A stretch of 42,709 nucleotides of DNA. Source: a virus. The notes under the pieces were generated by a model that had not been told where the DNA came from, made no database searches, and worked only from the letters and a program-made list of their open reading frames with translations. This document shows positions 31,769 to 37,752 of the stretch, in pieces. The position numbers and the translations under genes are program-made. How positions within the stretch are numbered: position 1 is the stretch's first letter; the number at the start of each line of letters is the position of its first letter. The DNA lies in IMG/VR virus record IMGVR_UViG_3300032299_000934, positions 1-42,709 of that record. The stretch is one strand, 5' to 3'.

Positions 31769-32755
31769 TCAGCCCTCAAGCGCTGCCACGCAGGACGCCA
31801 GGGCATCGGTGTGCAGGTGGAGGTAGCGCTGCACGCTCTGGAGGGATGTCCAGCCGCCGAACGCCATCAGCTGGTGCAGCGGGATCCCCTTGGTCGCCAG
31901 CTTGCTTGCGCAGGTGTGGCGGGTGCAGTGGATCGTGAGGGCCGGGTCGGTGATGCCCAATCCCTCCTTGGCGCACTCAAACAACCACTTGAACTGCCGG
32001 TAGCTGTAGGGGTAGACCCGATGGCCCGGCACGGCCGGCAGGTGGGGCAGCAGGGCATCAAGGGCCCGGCGGGTGAGCGGCACGCTGCGGGCGCGGTTGG
32101 CCTTGGTCTCCCAGAAGGTGACGCGGGCCCGATCCACATCCACATCAGCCCCACGCAGCCGCTCGGCTTCGCCCCACCTGCAGCAGGTCTCGAGAAGGAA
32201 CACGAAAAGGTCGGCCGCGGCGGGTTGGCCTGCGGCATGGAACCGATCGCAGAACGCTGCGATCTCAGCATCCGAGAAGATCCGGTCCTTGGTGTTGCGG
32301 TTGGTCAGCTGCCGGGGCAGGGGCGGGATGGCAGCCAGGTGCCCATGCAGCACGGCATCGCTGAACATGGCCCGCAGGCAGGACACCTTGGCGTTGACGG
32401 TGCCGGGGCGGTTGCCGCCGTGTAGCAGCAACTGCCGCCACTCCTCCACGGCCGGGGCGGTGATGCCGCCCAGCTGGGTGAGCGGGCCGAAGTGATCCAC
32501 GGCGGCCTGGCTGTAGATGGCAGCGGTCCGCTCGAAGGCCTTGCCGGCCCAGCGGATGCGCAGGGAGAGGGCCCGGGCGTCGGTGATGGTGATGCCCTGA
32601 GGCTCGCCACTGCTGCGGGCTACCAGCAGTTCCAGCAGCTGGCGCTTGGCCTCGATGGCCTCGGTCTTGGTCTTGCGCTTGGCAGTGCGGCGGGTGCCGT
32701 TAATGCAGACATCGGCAATCCAGCCGTCCGCCGTGCGGCGAACTGATCCGGTCAT
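31769..32755 (-). CDS. int: Tyrosine recombinase (integrase)
   Basis: A 328-residue integrase. The N-terminal strand region (VRRTADGWIADVCINGTRRTAKRKTKTEA) is an arm-binding-type domain. Residues 75-150 form the core-binding domain (SAM-like). The catalytic set is visible: Arg193 in CCRWGEAERL, Lys218, His276 and Arg279 in HCTRHT, Trp302 in GGWTSLQS and the nucleophile Tyr311 in RYLHLHT. It appears intact. Its ATG follows an (ACC)5 leader. It lies just upstream of RNA polymerase, as in integrase-bearing T7-like cyanophages, with the attP candidate between the two. Confidence 0.95.
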   Translation of the reverse strand: MTGSVRRTADGWIADVCINGTRRTAKRKTKTEAIEAKRQLLELLVARSSGEPQGITITDARALSLRIRWAGKAFERTAAIYSQAAVDHFGPLTQLGGITAPAVEEWRQLLLHGGNRPGTVNAKVSCLRAMFSDAVLHGHLAAIPPLPRQLTNRNTKDRIFSDAEIAAFCDRFHAAGQPAAADLFVFLLETCCRWGEAERLRGADVDVDRARVTFWETKANRARSVPLTRRALDALLPHLPAVPGHRVYPYSYRQFKWLFECAKEGLGITDPALTIHCTRHTCASKLATKGIPLHQLMAFGGWTSLQSVQRYLHLHTDALASCVAALEG

Positions 32756-32767
32756 GGTGGTTCTGTT

Positions 32768-32782
32768 GGTGGTGGTGGTGGT
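32768..32782 (-). repeat. (ACC)5 leader before integrase
   Basis: On the minus strand ACACC repeats precede the ATGACC start of integrase by 12 bp. No Shine-Dalgarno is present. It is one of five such (ACC)n leaders in the window. Confidence 0.6.
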
Positions 32783-32786
32783 GTGA

Positions 32787-33104
32787 TCAGATCCGCTGCA
32801 GCTGCTGGAGCAGCAGCCGCCCCTTAGGGCTCAAGCGGACCAGGAAGCGGCGCCCCTCCTCGGGGTCGCGTTCCACGGTGAGCAGCCGATAGCCGCGGTC
32901 GCCGTGGCGGTTGCGATCGCTGAGGGCGGCGACCGATCGGGACACGCTGGAGTTGGTCAGGTTCATGGCCTGCTCCAGGTGCTCGAACGTGGCCGGCTCG
33001 TTCAGGGCAACCTCAAGGAACAGCCGTGCATGGTGCAGCGGAAAACGGGTGGGGTCCTGGGTGGCAAAAGTGCCTAAAGCCAGGGCCAGTGCAGCGAGAT
33101 CCAT
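32787..33104 (-). CDS. MarR-like winged-helix regulator
   Basis: About 105 residues from ATG 33104. FPLHHARLFLEVALNEPATFEHLEQAMNLTNSSVSRSVAALSDR is a winged helix-turn-helix with the recognition helix around NSSVSRSVAAL. The wing follows (YRLLTVERDPEEGRRFLVRLSPKGRLLLQQL). It is one of two such regulators just before integrase, so control of lysogeny genes or of itself is likely. The palindrome TAGGTGACACCTA (33110-33122) sits 5 bp before the ATG, a typical autoregulatory operator position. A GTG at 33119 would place the palindrome inside the gene. Confidence 0.75.
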   Translation of the reverse strand: MDLAALALALGTFATQDPTRFPLHHARLFLEVALNEPATFEHLEQAMNLTNSSVSRSVAALSDRNRHGDRGYRLLTVERDPEEGRRFLVRLSPKGRLLLQQLQRI

Positions 33105-33109
33105 GGTCC

Positions 33110-33122
33110 TAGGTGACACCTA
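33110..33122. promoter_or_regulatory. Palindrome B upstream of the MarR-like gene
   Basis: TAGGTG-A-CACCTA is a perfect 13-bp palindrome with one central base, 5 bp upstream of the ATG. Sites with the same TAGG-N5-CCTA frame lie at 29078-29090 and twice at 36930-36953. Confidence 0.6.
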
Positions 33123-33134
33123 TTCCCTGGAGTT

Positions 33135-33148
33135 TGGCACCGCTGCAG
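33135..33148 (-). promoter_or_regulatory. Degenerate dyad A upstream of the MarR-like gene
   Basis: The minus strand reads TCTGCA-GCGG-TGCCA. Two bases of the dyad differ, but 13 bases are identical to the copy before the tail fibre (4648-4661). Confidence 0.3.
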
Positions 33149-33205
33149 AACAAGTCTCGAACGGCCGCCGTGGCGTTCCAGCCACAGCGACCACTCAAGC
33201 CAGCA

Positions 33206-33226
33206 CCCTGTGACAGGGAGCGTCAC
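33206..33226 (-). terminator. Nested hairpins after the second winged-helix gene
   Basis: CCCTG-TGA-CAGGG and GTGAC-N7-GTCAC overlap, 21 bp after the stop of 33247..33582. They are mutually exclusive stems with no T run; possibly a weak terminator or attenuator. The rest of the 33105-33246 gap holds palindrome B and a degenerate dyad A. Confidence 0.35.
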
Positions 33227-33246
33227 GGTGGCGAGCAGGCGCACCC

Positions 33247-33582
33247 TCATCCTTCAGCTAGTCCAAATGTACTAGCAATAAGTTCCCTGCCGTCTGGGGT
33301 CAGTTCCAGCCGAAACCCGGTCCGGTCCGGGTGTTTCGACCGCTGCACCAGCCCCAGCCTGGACCGGGCCCGCCCCTTCCCGATCCGGCCGCGACCGATC
33401 AGGTGGGCCACGTTCCGGTTAGCGGTTTGGCGCACGACGCCCATCCGCCGGCATAGCTCGGCGCTGCAGTCTACACCTGTTGCGATGTGTAAAAGCGTCT
33501 CAACTGCACTGGCGCTGATGGCCTGGTGGTGGTGTCTGATGCCGCGCAGCATGGCTGCGACGTCTGCAGGGGTGGCGCTCAT
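33247..33582 (-). CDS. Winged-helix DNA-binding protein (MarR-like, 111 aa)
   Basis: It starts MSATPADVAAMLRGIRHHHQ after GGGGGAAG. The helix-turn-helix is around DCSAELCRRMGVVRQTANRNVAHLIGRG, with a wing GLVQRSKHPDRTGFRLELTPDGRELIAS. The fold resembles the 32787..33104 protein but with low identity. It overlaps the membrane protein upstream by 4 bp. Candidate regulator of the lysis-lysogeny choice, inferred from its place in the integrase block. Confidence 0.7.
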   Translation of the reverse strand: MSATPADVAAMLRGIRHHHQAISASAVETLLHIATGVDCSAELCRRMGVVRQTANRNVAHLIGRGRIGKGRARSRLGLVQRSKHPDRTGFRLELTPDGRELIASTFGLAEG

Positions 33583-33725
33583 CGCTTCCCCCTGATCAGC
33601 CCGACCGCACAGAAGCCCAGCAGGGCGAGCCAAGCCAGGGGCAGCACCAGGGGCCAGCCGGCGAGGATGACCGCGAACAGCAGCGGCACGCGCAGCGGCG
33701 TGACGAATCGCAGTAGGCGCCTCAT
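33579..33725 (-). CDS. Small membrane protein (48 aa)
   Basis: It starts MRRLLRFVTPLR, followed by one or two hydrophobic segments (VPLLFAVILAGWPLVLPLAW and LALLGFCAVGLI), and ends RGKR. The basic N-terminus and basic end suit a single- or double-spanning inner-membrane peptide. GGTGGAGG precedes the ATG, and the start overlaps the previous stop (ATGA). Function unknown; phages use such early membrane peptides for exclusion or host takeover. Confidence 0.6.
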   Translation of the reverse strand: MRRLLRFVTPLRVPLLFAVILAGWPLVLPLAWLALLGFCAVGLIRGKR

Positions 33726-33910
33726 CGGATCGCCTCCACCTTGGATAGGGCAGCCTGAGCAGTTTCGAGCTGGTCCTCGGTGTCCGCCCAGCTGGAGTCG
33801 CCAGGCGGCAGACATTGGATTTGAGCGGCCAGCAGTTCGCTGAGCGCTGTGACCCTTGGACGGAGCAGGGCAGCCAGCAAGGCCGCCTCTGTGGTGTTGA
33901 TGGTGTGCAT
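33722..33910 (-). CDS. Unknown small protein (62 aa)
   Basis: It starts MHTINTTEAALLAALLRPRV and is mostly helical, with two heptad-like stretches (ALSELLAAQIQCL and LETAQAALSKVEAIR). It looks like a small coiled-coil protein. The start has no Shine-Dalgarno but a C/A-rich leader without G runs, part of a duplicated intergenic cassette (33911-33980). It overlaps the membrane protein gene by 4 bp. Confidence 0.55.
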   Translation of the reverse strand: MHTINTTEAALLAALLRPRVTALSELLAAQIQCLPPGDSSWADTEDQLETAQAALSKVEAIR

Positions 33911-33980
33911 GGCGCGGGGTGTGGTTGCGGTTGTGTGCTGGTGAACCCAGCAGGGAGGGCCGTAGCCCTCCGGGATGGGA
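33911..33980 (-). promoter_or_regulatory. Duplicated intergenic cassette: hairpin plus C/A-rich leader
   Basis: Minus strand: CCCGGAGGG-stem with a TACG loop (perfect 7-bp GGAGGGC/GCCCTCC at 33954-33971), then CCTGCTG, then CAGCACAC and a C/A-rich run to the ATG. The gap at 35701-35774 has the same order and shared words, so the two are probably copies. Confidence 0.55.
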
Positions 33981-34361
33981 TCAGTAGCCGTCCGCATAGG
34001 GCGGCATGGTGTAGGGGTCCGGCTCCTCCTCGGCCCAGCTCCGGCGCTCCTCTGCGCAGCCGTCGCATAGGTGAGCTTTCAGATCCCCGTGCCACTCGGC
34101 GCCGGCCGGCCACCGGTTGAGCCAGGCGGCCGGGTCCTCCCCGTGGGTGTTGACGCAATCGCAGCAGGGGCGGGGCAGCGGATCGGCTTCGGCCTCGATT
34201 GCATCGCGCAACCGGCTGATGGTGTTGCATCGGCCCATGGGACCCAGGGGTACGCCGTGCTTGTGCCGGTCCTCTGCGACCCCGTTGCCGATGTGGTCGC
34301 CCAGCAGGCTTAGCCAGGCCAGCGCCTCGCGCATGGCCGCGATGGTTTCAGCTTGTGCCAT
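33981..34361 (-). CDS. Unknown Cys-rich protein (126 aa)
   Basis: The N-terminal half is helical (ETIAAMREALAWLSLLGDHIGNGVAEDRHKHG). The C-terminal half has RPCCDCVNTHGEDPAAWLNRW and AHLCDGCAEERRSW, two C-x2-C pairs that could bind zinc. GAGGAGG, within the end of the ArdC gene, is placed for this ATG. No family recognised. It belongs to the early leftward operon. Confidence 0.6.
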   Translation of the reverse strand: MAQAETIAAMREALAWLSLLGDHIGNGVAEDRHKHGVPLGPMGRCNTISRLRDAIEAEADPLPRPCCDCVNTHGEDPAAWLNRWPAGAEWHGDLKAHLCDGCAEERRSWAEEEPDPYTMPPYADGY

Positions 34362-34364
34362 GGT

Positions 34365-35333
34365 TCAGGCCTCCTCGATCGCTTCGGGGGCGATCAGATC
34401 GGCGGCCTTGCGGGCATCGCTGAGCACCTGGAACAGGACCCGGGGCCCGCCGTCCTTGAGCAGCTGGGCCCAGTGCTGGAGATAGGCGGCATGGTTCTCG
34501 AGCTGGCAGCCGATCTGCAGCCGGTAGCAGATCAGCACCGCTGACAGCTCGGCCACCAGTTCCTCACGGGCGTAGGACTCGCTGCCGAACGATCCCCCCA
34601 TGGCCCGGGCAAGCCGGTCCCTATGGCCGGTGCTGTGGCTCTGCTCGTGGGCCCACGTCGCCGCCATTGCCTCCCGGGTGGTGAAGGCCTCGGCGGCCGG
34701 CATGCTGATCTGATCGAGCGTGGGGCTGTAGCAGGCGCGGGCCCCACCCCAGCGGGTCTCTACGGGCCAGGCCTCTAGGACTGCTTCGGCAGCCTCAAGC
34801 CGGGCCGCGGCGGGCTTCGCTTCGCCTTGTCCGATCGCTTCGGCGATCGCTGCAGCCAGGGCGGCAGCGGTCTCCTCGTCGTGCCCCTGGAGGTCGGCCG
34901 CATTGAACACGGCGACTGGCTTAAAGCTCACCCAGGCGGCGACCAGCTGGGAGCCATCCGGCCCGGTGACGGGCTGGCCGTTGGCGTCGGTCTGCTCGCG
35001 CTTGTTCAGCTGAGGCCGCACGATGCGGCAGGCCTTGGACCCTTTGCGGGGCCACCAGCCGCGGGCCTTGGCTTCGGCTGCACCGAGCCACAGGGGCAAG
35101 GTGTGGCCTCGCATCATTGAGCCCAGCTCCAGCAAGATTGGATTTGAGCCGCGGTAACAATGACCGCTTAGGAGGTTGCGGTGCTCGCCCTGGTGGCCGG
35201 CCCACTCGCGGCGCCATGGCGGCAGCTCGGCGGATTCCATCAGGGCCACCAGATCAGCGGTGAGGAGCTCCTCAGAGCTGGGGCCGTCGTACTTGCGGGC
35301 CTTGGGCTTGGTCTTGGTTGCGGTCTTGGTCAT
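34365..35333 (-). CDS. ArdC-like antirestriction protein
   Basis: A 322-residue protein. The N-terminal half (residues about 15-150) fits the ArdC/TraC-type ssDNA-binding domain: LLTADLVALMESAELPPWRREW, NLLSGHCYRGSNPILLELG, WGLGAAEAKARGWW-like and KACRIVRPQ. The C-terminal half carries the zinc metallopeptidase motif ATWAHEQSHSTGHRDRL (about 225-240), with downstream SYAREELVAELSAVL. ArdC proteins protect incoming DNA from restriction. An early-gene position supports a role at entry. The start is coupled by ATGA to the upstream gene; an (ACC)8 repeat precedes it. Confidence 0.88.
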   Translation of the reverse strand: MTKTATKTKPKARKYDGPSSEELLTADLVALMESAELPPWRREWAGHQGEHRNLLSGHCYRGSNPILLELGSMMRGHTLPLWLGAAEAKARGWWPRKGSKACRIVRPQLNKREQTDANGQPVTGPDGSQLVAAWVSFKPVAVFNAADLQGHDEETAAALAAAIAEAIGQGEAKPAAARLEAAEAVLEAWPVETRWGGARACYSPTLDQISMPAAEAFTTREAMAATWAHEQSHSTGHRDRLARAMGGSFGSESYAREELVAELSAVLICYRLQIGCQLENHAAYLQHWAQLLKDGGPRVLFQVLSDARKAADLIAPEAIEEA

Positions 35334-35512
35334 TGGTCGGTGGTGGTGGTGGTGGTGGTGGTGTGGTCGTTGAACAGCGGGCCCAGGGCGCCGCCATCGA
35401 GGGCCAGCCAGCCCTGTTGCGGGCCGGCCAGTTGGAGCGGTTGCGGGCTGTAGTCGCGGGGTTGTGCGCCGGGGACCGCTAGGGCCCCCTGCCGGTATCG
35501 GTGCTGTTTCAT
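35330..35512 (-). CDS. Small protein with poly-threonine tail (60 aa)
   Basis: It starts MKQHRYRQGALAVPGAQPRD, is Gln/Pro/Leu-rich, and ends LFNDH, eight Thr, DQ. The Thr run is encoded by the (ACC)8 repeat that also precedes the ArdC start. Start and stop overlap neighbours (TGATG and ATGA), which argues for real translation. No family recognised. The repeat could vary in length between phages. Confidence 0.5.
   Translation of the reverse strand: MKQHRYRQGALAVPGAQPRDYSPQPLQLAGPQQGWLALDGGALGPLFNDHTTTTTTTTDQ
35339..35362 (-). repeat. (ACC)8 microsatellite
   Basis: Eight perfect triplets, read as ACC on the minus strand, followed by GACCA and the ArdC ATGACC. It encodes a Thr run in the upstream gene. 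The longest of five (ACC)n tracts. Confidence 0.85.
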
Positions 35513-35700
35513 CAGGCCGCGGCGAGCAGTCGGCGCACCGTGGTGCGGCTGCAGCCCAGCCGGTCGGCGATCGCCTGCTGCGTCATCCCGTAGGAACGCC
35601 AACGGCGGGCCCGTTGCTGCCGGCTCTCGGTGGCCCAGAGCAGAACGATCAGGGGCAGCAGAAGCAGGGCGAGCACCAGGGCGGCAAGTGTCGTGGTCAT
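35512..35700 (-). CDS. Membrane-anchored HTH miniprotein (62 aa)
   Basis: Residues 4-22 are a strong transmembrane helix (LAALVLALLLLPLIVLLW). They are followed by a basic patch (RQQRARRWRSYG) and a resolvase/sigma-type helix-turn-helix (MTQQAIADRLGCSRTTVRRLL) to the C-terminus. The layout suggests a single-pass protein with a cytoplasmic DNA-binding tail. It has an (ACC)6 leader and no Shine-Dalgarno, and is coupled to the next gene by TGATG. Regulatory role inferred; no family recognised. Confidence 0.6.
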   Translation of the reverse strand: MTTTLAALVLALLLLPLIVLLWATESRQQRARRWRSYGMTQQAIADRLGCSRTTVRRLLAAA

Positions 35701-35774
35701 CGGTCGGTGGTGGTGGTGGTGGTGTGCTGCTGAGGGCAGCAGGGAGGGAGCACCAGGCCCCCTCCGGGCTGTCG
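35701..35774 (-). promoter_or_regulatory. Duplicated intergenic cassette: hairpin plus (ACC)6 leader
   Basis: Minus strand: CCCGGAGGG-N-CTCCCTCCCTGCTG, then CTGCTG-CCCT-CAGCAG, CAGCACACC and (ACC)n GACCG before ATGACC. It matches the cassette at 33911-33980 in order and wording. The stems are competing (GGAGGG/CCCTCC against CTGCTG/CAGCAG), as in an attenuator. Confidence 0.55.
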
Positions 35775-35912
35775 TCAGTGGTTGGCGTGCTGCCAGTGGT
35801 GCGGCGTTGCTGGCCGGGCCGTCCCGGGCAGCTCTGGCACCGGCGGCATCAGGGCAGCAGCTGCTATCCCCAACACCGCCAGCACCACAACCGCAGCAGT
35901 CGTGCGGGTCAT
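35775..35912 (-). CDS. Small membrane/exported protein (45 aa)
   Basis: It starts MTRTTAAVVVLAVLGIAAAALMPPVPELPG: a short basic N-terminus, one hydrophobic helix of about 18 residues, then a Pro/His-rich tail. It could be a single-pass membrane peptide or a cleaved exported peptide. It overlaps the 79-aa gene by 4 bp (ATGA). Function unknown. Confidence 0.5.
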   Translation of the reverse strand: MTRTTAAVVVLAVLGIAAAALMPPVPELPGTARPATPHHWQHANH

Positions 35913-36148
35913 GCCGCTGTTCCTGCCCAGTCCGCCAGCATCACGCCGCAGGTAGCGGCGCAACAGTGGCTGTGCATGTCGAGCAGCTGCTGCGCCCGGC
36001 ACAAGCGGCCGAGCCAGTGCAGCTCCAGCGCTGACGCTGCCGAGCGGTTGAGCGCACCGGCAGCGGCTGCAGCATCCAGGCAGAACGCCAGCCGCTGCAT
36101 GGTCTCGCCAGCGTCCCAAGCGGGCGCCGGCGCGGTCGTCGTGGTCAT
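35909..36148 (-). CDS. First gene of the leftward early operon (79 aa)
   Basis: From ATG 36148 the protein starts MTTTTAPAPAWDAGETMQRL and is helical with several Cys/His (HSHCCAATCG). An upstream ATG at 36193 would add 15 residues including another Thr run, and would place dyad A at codons 2-7. With ATG 36148 the dyad is 27 bp upstream, like the 26-bp spacing at 847-860, so I prefer 36148. Function unknown. A candidate host promoter lies at 36253-36280. Confidence 0.5.
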   Translation of the reverse strand: MTTTTAPAPAWDAGETMQRLAFCLDAAAAAGALNRSAASALELHWLGRLCRAQQLLDMHSHCCAATCGVMLADWAGTAA

Positions 36149-36175
36149 CGGTTGTCGAGGTTCGGTGGTGGTGGT

Positions 36176-36189
36176 CTGCACTGCTGCAG
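36176..36189 (-). promoter_or_regulatory. Dyad A copy at the start of the early leftward operon
   Basis: The minus strand reads TCTGCA-GCAG-TGCAG, perfect, preceded by ATG. It lies 27 bp upstream of ATG 36148 and next to an (ACC)4 tract (36164-36175). Confidence 0.5.
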
Positions 36190-36252
36190 ACATTCACCAG
36201 TGTGGGCCCTGTGGTGCGTGGTTGTGTCGTTAGCGAGCGGAGGGCGTGCCTA

Positions 36253-36280
36253 CCTGTAACAATTCGTAACAGTCAGTCAA
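36253..36280 (-). promoter_or_regulatory. Candidate host sigma-70-type promoter, leftward
   Basis: Minus strand: TTGACT (36275-36280), 16 bp, TACAGG (36253-36258). The -35 is near consensus; the -10 is moderate. The spacer contains a GTTAC-GAATT-GTTAC repeat that could be a regulator site. It would start the early operon about 100 bp before ATG 36148. Confidence 0.4.
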
Positions 36281-36609
36281 CCTCATGGGCAGGGCAGGGC
36301 AGCGGGCCCGCTCCAGTTGCCCCAGTCGCCCGCTCTCACCCCACCAGCCCAGCGCAGCGGATCACGCATCCGCAGCAGTGGTCCGCCAGCACTGGCCGGG
36401 CAGGCCCCAGGGTGCAGCGCAGCAGCAGCCAGCCCACCAGGGCAGCCCCCAGGCCCCAGCGGCAGCCCCAGGGAGCAGAGCGACCCCCCATAGGGGGGAA
36501 GCGGCTGCGCCTCGCGTGGGGGACACCACCAGATCACGCGACCCCAAAACGGGACCTCAGCGGATGACGCGGGATCTGCAGGGACCAGCCCGGGCGTGTG
36601 GGGTGTGAT

Positions 36610-36623
36610 CTGCAGGAGTGCAG
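36610..36623 (+). promoter_or_regulatory. Dyad A copy oriented rightward
   Basis: The plus strand reads TCTGCA-GGAG-TGCAG, a perfect copy whose leading T is on the plus strand, toward the rightward genes. A half-site (ATCTGCAGGGA) is 40 bp before it. Confidence 0.45.
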
Positions 36624-36864
36624 GGAGGTGCGGCCACCCCACCGGAGGGCGGGCGTGGGTAGCGAGGGAGTTGTGGTCGTGGCAGGGTGGCAGCCCGGCT
36701 GGAGGTGGGGTGGGAGGCGATGTGGTGGGAGTGGTCCCCTGTCCTTCTTTCCCCCCGGTTGTGAATCTGCTTTGGGTCTCCAGTAAGAGATCAGAGTGCG
36801 TTTCGGGTGGACCTGTGGGGGATTGGGCGGCAAACGTGCTAAATACAGACTGCCTTGTTTTTGG

Positions 36865-36881
36865 CAAGGGTGAATCCCTTG
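36865..36881. repeat. Inverted repeat in the AT-rich patch
   Basis: CAAGGG-TGAAT-CCCTTG is a perfect 6-bp inverted repeat, with a second overlapping pairing option to CCTTG at 36853. Operator or hairpin; no gene is associated on its own. Confidence 0.4.
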
Positions 36882-36929
36882 GCACCACTAGGCTGAACAT
36901 TTGTACCACCTGCCCAATTCTCTTTTCCC

Positions 36930-36953
36930 TAGGGACCCCCTAGGCATCACCTA
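36930..36953. promoter_or_regulatory. Two overlapping palindrome B sites before the rightward operon
   Basis: TAGG-GACCC-CCTA and TAGG-CATCA-CCTA share CTA and are 11 bp apart, one helical turn. The second closely matches the MarR-upstream site (CCTAGG-N3-CACCTAT). They lie about 50 bp before ATG 37005. Confidence 0.55.
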
Positions 36954-37004
36954 TCCGGCAGGAGTACGTCATCGCAGCTATTCCATTTCTTCTGCCCGCC
37001 TAAA

Positions 37005-37400
37005 ATGAGACCCAGAGAGGATGGTTCCGAGAACTTCGTCATGCTGTTCACCGACGAGCTGGCTTCCTGTGCCATCGGTGCCATGGCCGACAAGCGCCTG
37101 CTGCCCCGCGACCTGGCTGTCCTGACTGGCCTGATCGCCAACGTCAACTGGCGCAGCGGTCGGGTCAACGTGACCCAGCGGGCCCTGGCCCAGCAGATGA
37201 ACATCCTTGAGTCGAACTGCTGCACCTCCATCAAGCGCCTGCGACAGGAGAAGCTGATCGCTCGCGCTGTGGACAAGACCTCCGGCCACACCTACTTCCT
37301 GATCAACCCCCGACTGGCATCAGTGGGCAGCACGCAACGCCGCGGCCACCTGTTCCAGCAGTTCGATGAGGCCATAGCGATCCCCAAGGAGCCGGAGTAA
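37005..37400 (+). CDS. RepL-like winged-helix protein (131 aa)
   Basis: FVMLFTDELASCAIGAMADKRLLPRDLAVLTGLIANVNWRSG leads into a winged helix (RVNVTQRALAQQMNILESNCCTSIKRLRQEKLIARAV) and a wing ending in GHTYFLINPRLASVG. The 'YFLNP.l..VG' ending is typical of RepL/RepA-type plasmid initiators and related phage regulators. It is the first rightward gene, behind two palindrome B sites, so it may regulate transcription or start replication. The start may be ATG 37005 or ATG 37041. Confidence 0.65.
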   Translation: MRPREDGSENFVMLFTDELASCAIGAMADKRLLPRDLAVLTGLIANVNWRSGRVNVTQRALAQQMNILESNCCTSIKRLRQEKLIARAVDKTSGHTYFLINPRLASVGSTQRRGHLFQQFDEAIAIPKEPE

Positions 37401-37412
37401 CCTGCAGCTGTC

Positions 37413-37426
37413 CTGCACTGGTGCAG
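37413..37426 (+). promoter_or_regulatory. Dyad A copy between the first two rightward genes
   Basis: CTGCA-CTGG-TGCAG, perfect core but without the leading T on either strand, so it is the least typical copy. It ends 2 bp before the GTG at 37429. Confidence 0.4.
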
Positions 37427-37428
37427 CC

Positions 37429-37752
37429 GTGTCCCAGGCCCGCTCGATGAATGTCTGGCTCGACAGCTGCAAGCGCAGGGACCTCAGCCTGTTCTCTGGC
37501 TCGGTGGTGCCGCTGTGGCGCATCTGGCAGCGGATCGTGGACCTGAACATCACCACCCACCTGTCCCCGATCGTTGATCGACTGAACGCCCGCATCACGG
37601 CGTTGAACGCACTGACCAAGGCGGCATTGGCAACACTGCTGCAGAGCACCTGGGGCGAGACCGTTGACCCCGACAGCTTCACCAAGAACCTGCTGGTCGA
37701 GAAAGTGCTGGCCTACGAAGGGATCTGGGTGGAGCTCGGCTACGGCACTTGA
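37429..37752 (+). CDS. Unknown protein upstream of terminase (107 aa)
   Basis: The start is GTG 37429 or ATG 37447 (MNVWLDSCKRRDLSL). The protein is helical with an amphipathic middle (WRIWQRIVDLNITTHLSPIVDRLNARITALNALTKAALATLL) and a C-terminal NLLVEKVLAYEGIWVEL. No family recognised. Base composition and frame use resemble its neighbours. It lies between a winged-helix gene and the large terminase, with a 127-bp gap after it. Confidence 0.55.
   Translation: MSQARSMNVWLDSCKRRDLSLFSGSVVPLWRIWQRIVDLNITTHLSPIVDRLNARITALNALTKAALATLLQSTWGETVDPDSFTKNLLVEKVLAYEGIWVELGYGT

Larger units (their letters stand above)
36194..37004. other. Divergent control region without a convincing gene
   Basis: This 811-bp stretch separates the leftward and rightward operons. 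From left to right it holds the leftward promoter candidate, a Pro/Gln-coding-like GC-rich part (36290-36560), a dyad A copy in plus orientation (36610-36623), and a G-rich strand (36640-36745) with several GGG/GG runs. An AT-richer patch with inverted repeats follows (36835-36925), then two overlapping palindrome B sites (36930-36953). A 208-codon minus frame here looks non-coding. Regulatory region and possible replication origin, by inference. Confidence 0.5.

Noticed and set aside
32699-32715. Dyad-A-like TGCAGACATCG inside the integrase gene
   Set aside because: Only one half-site is present and it is explained by coding sequence (Asp-Val-Cys-Ile).
33583-34230. N-terminal extension of the second winged-helix gene
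   Set aside because: The frame stays open because of GC content. It runs over three well-formed genes in another frame, and a good start with a ribosome site exists at 33582.
36283-36909. Minus-strand frame of 208 codons in the divergent region
   Set aside because: Pro/Gly/Leu-rich with no folded-protein pattern, no ribosome site, and it crosses clear regulatory repeats. Kept as non-coding.
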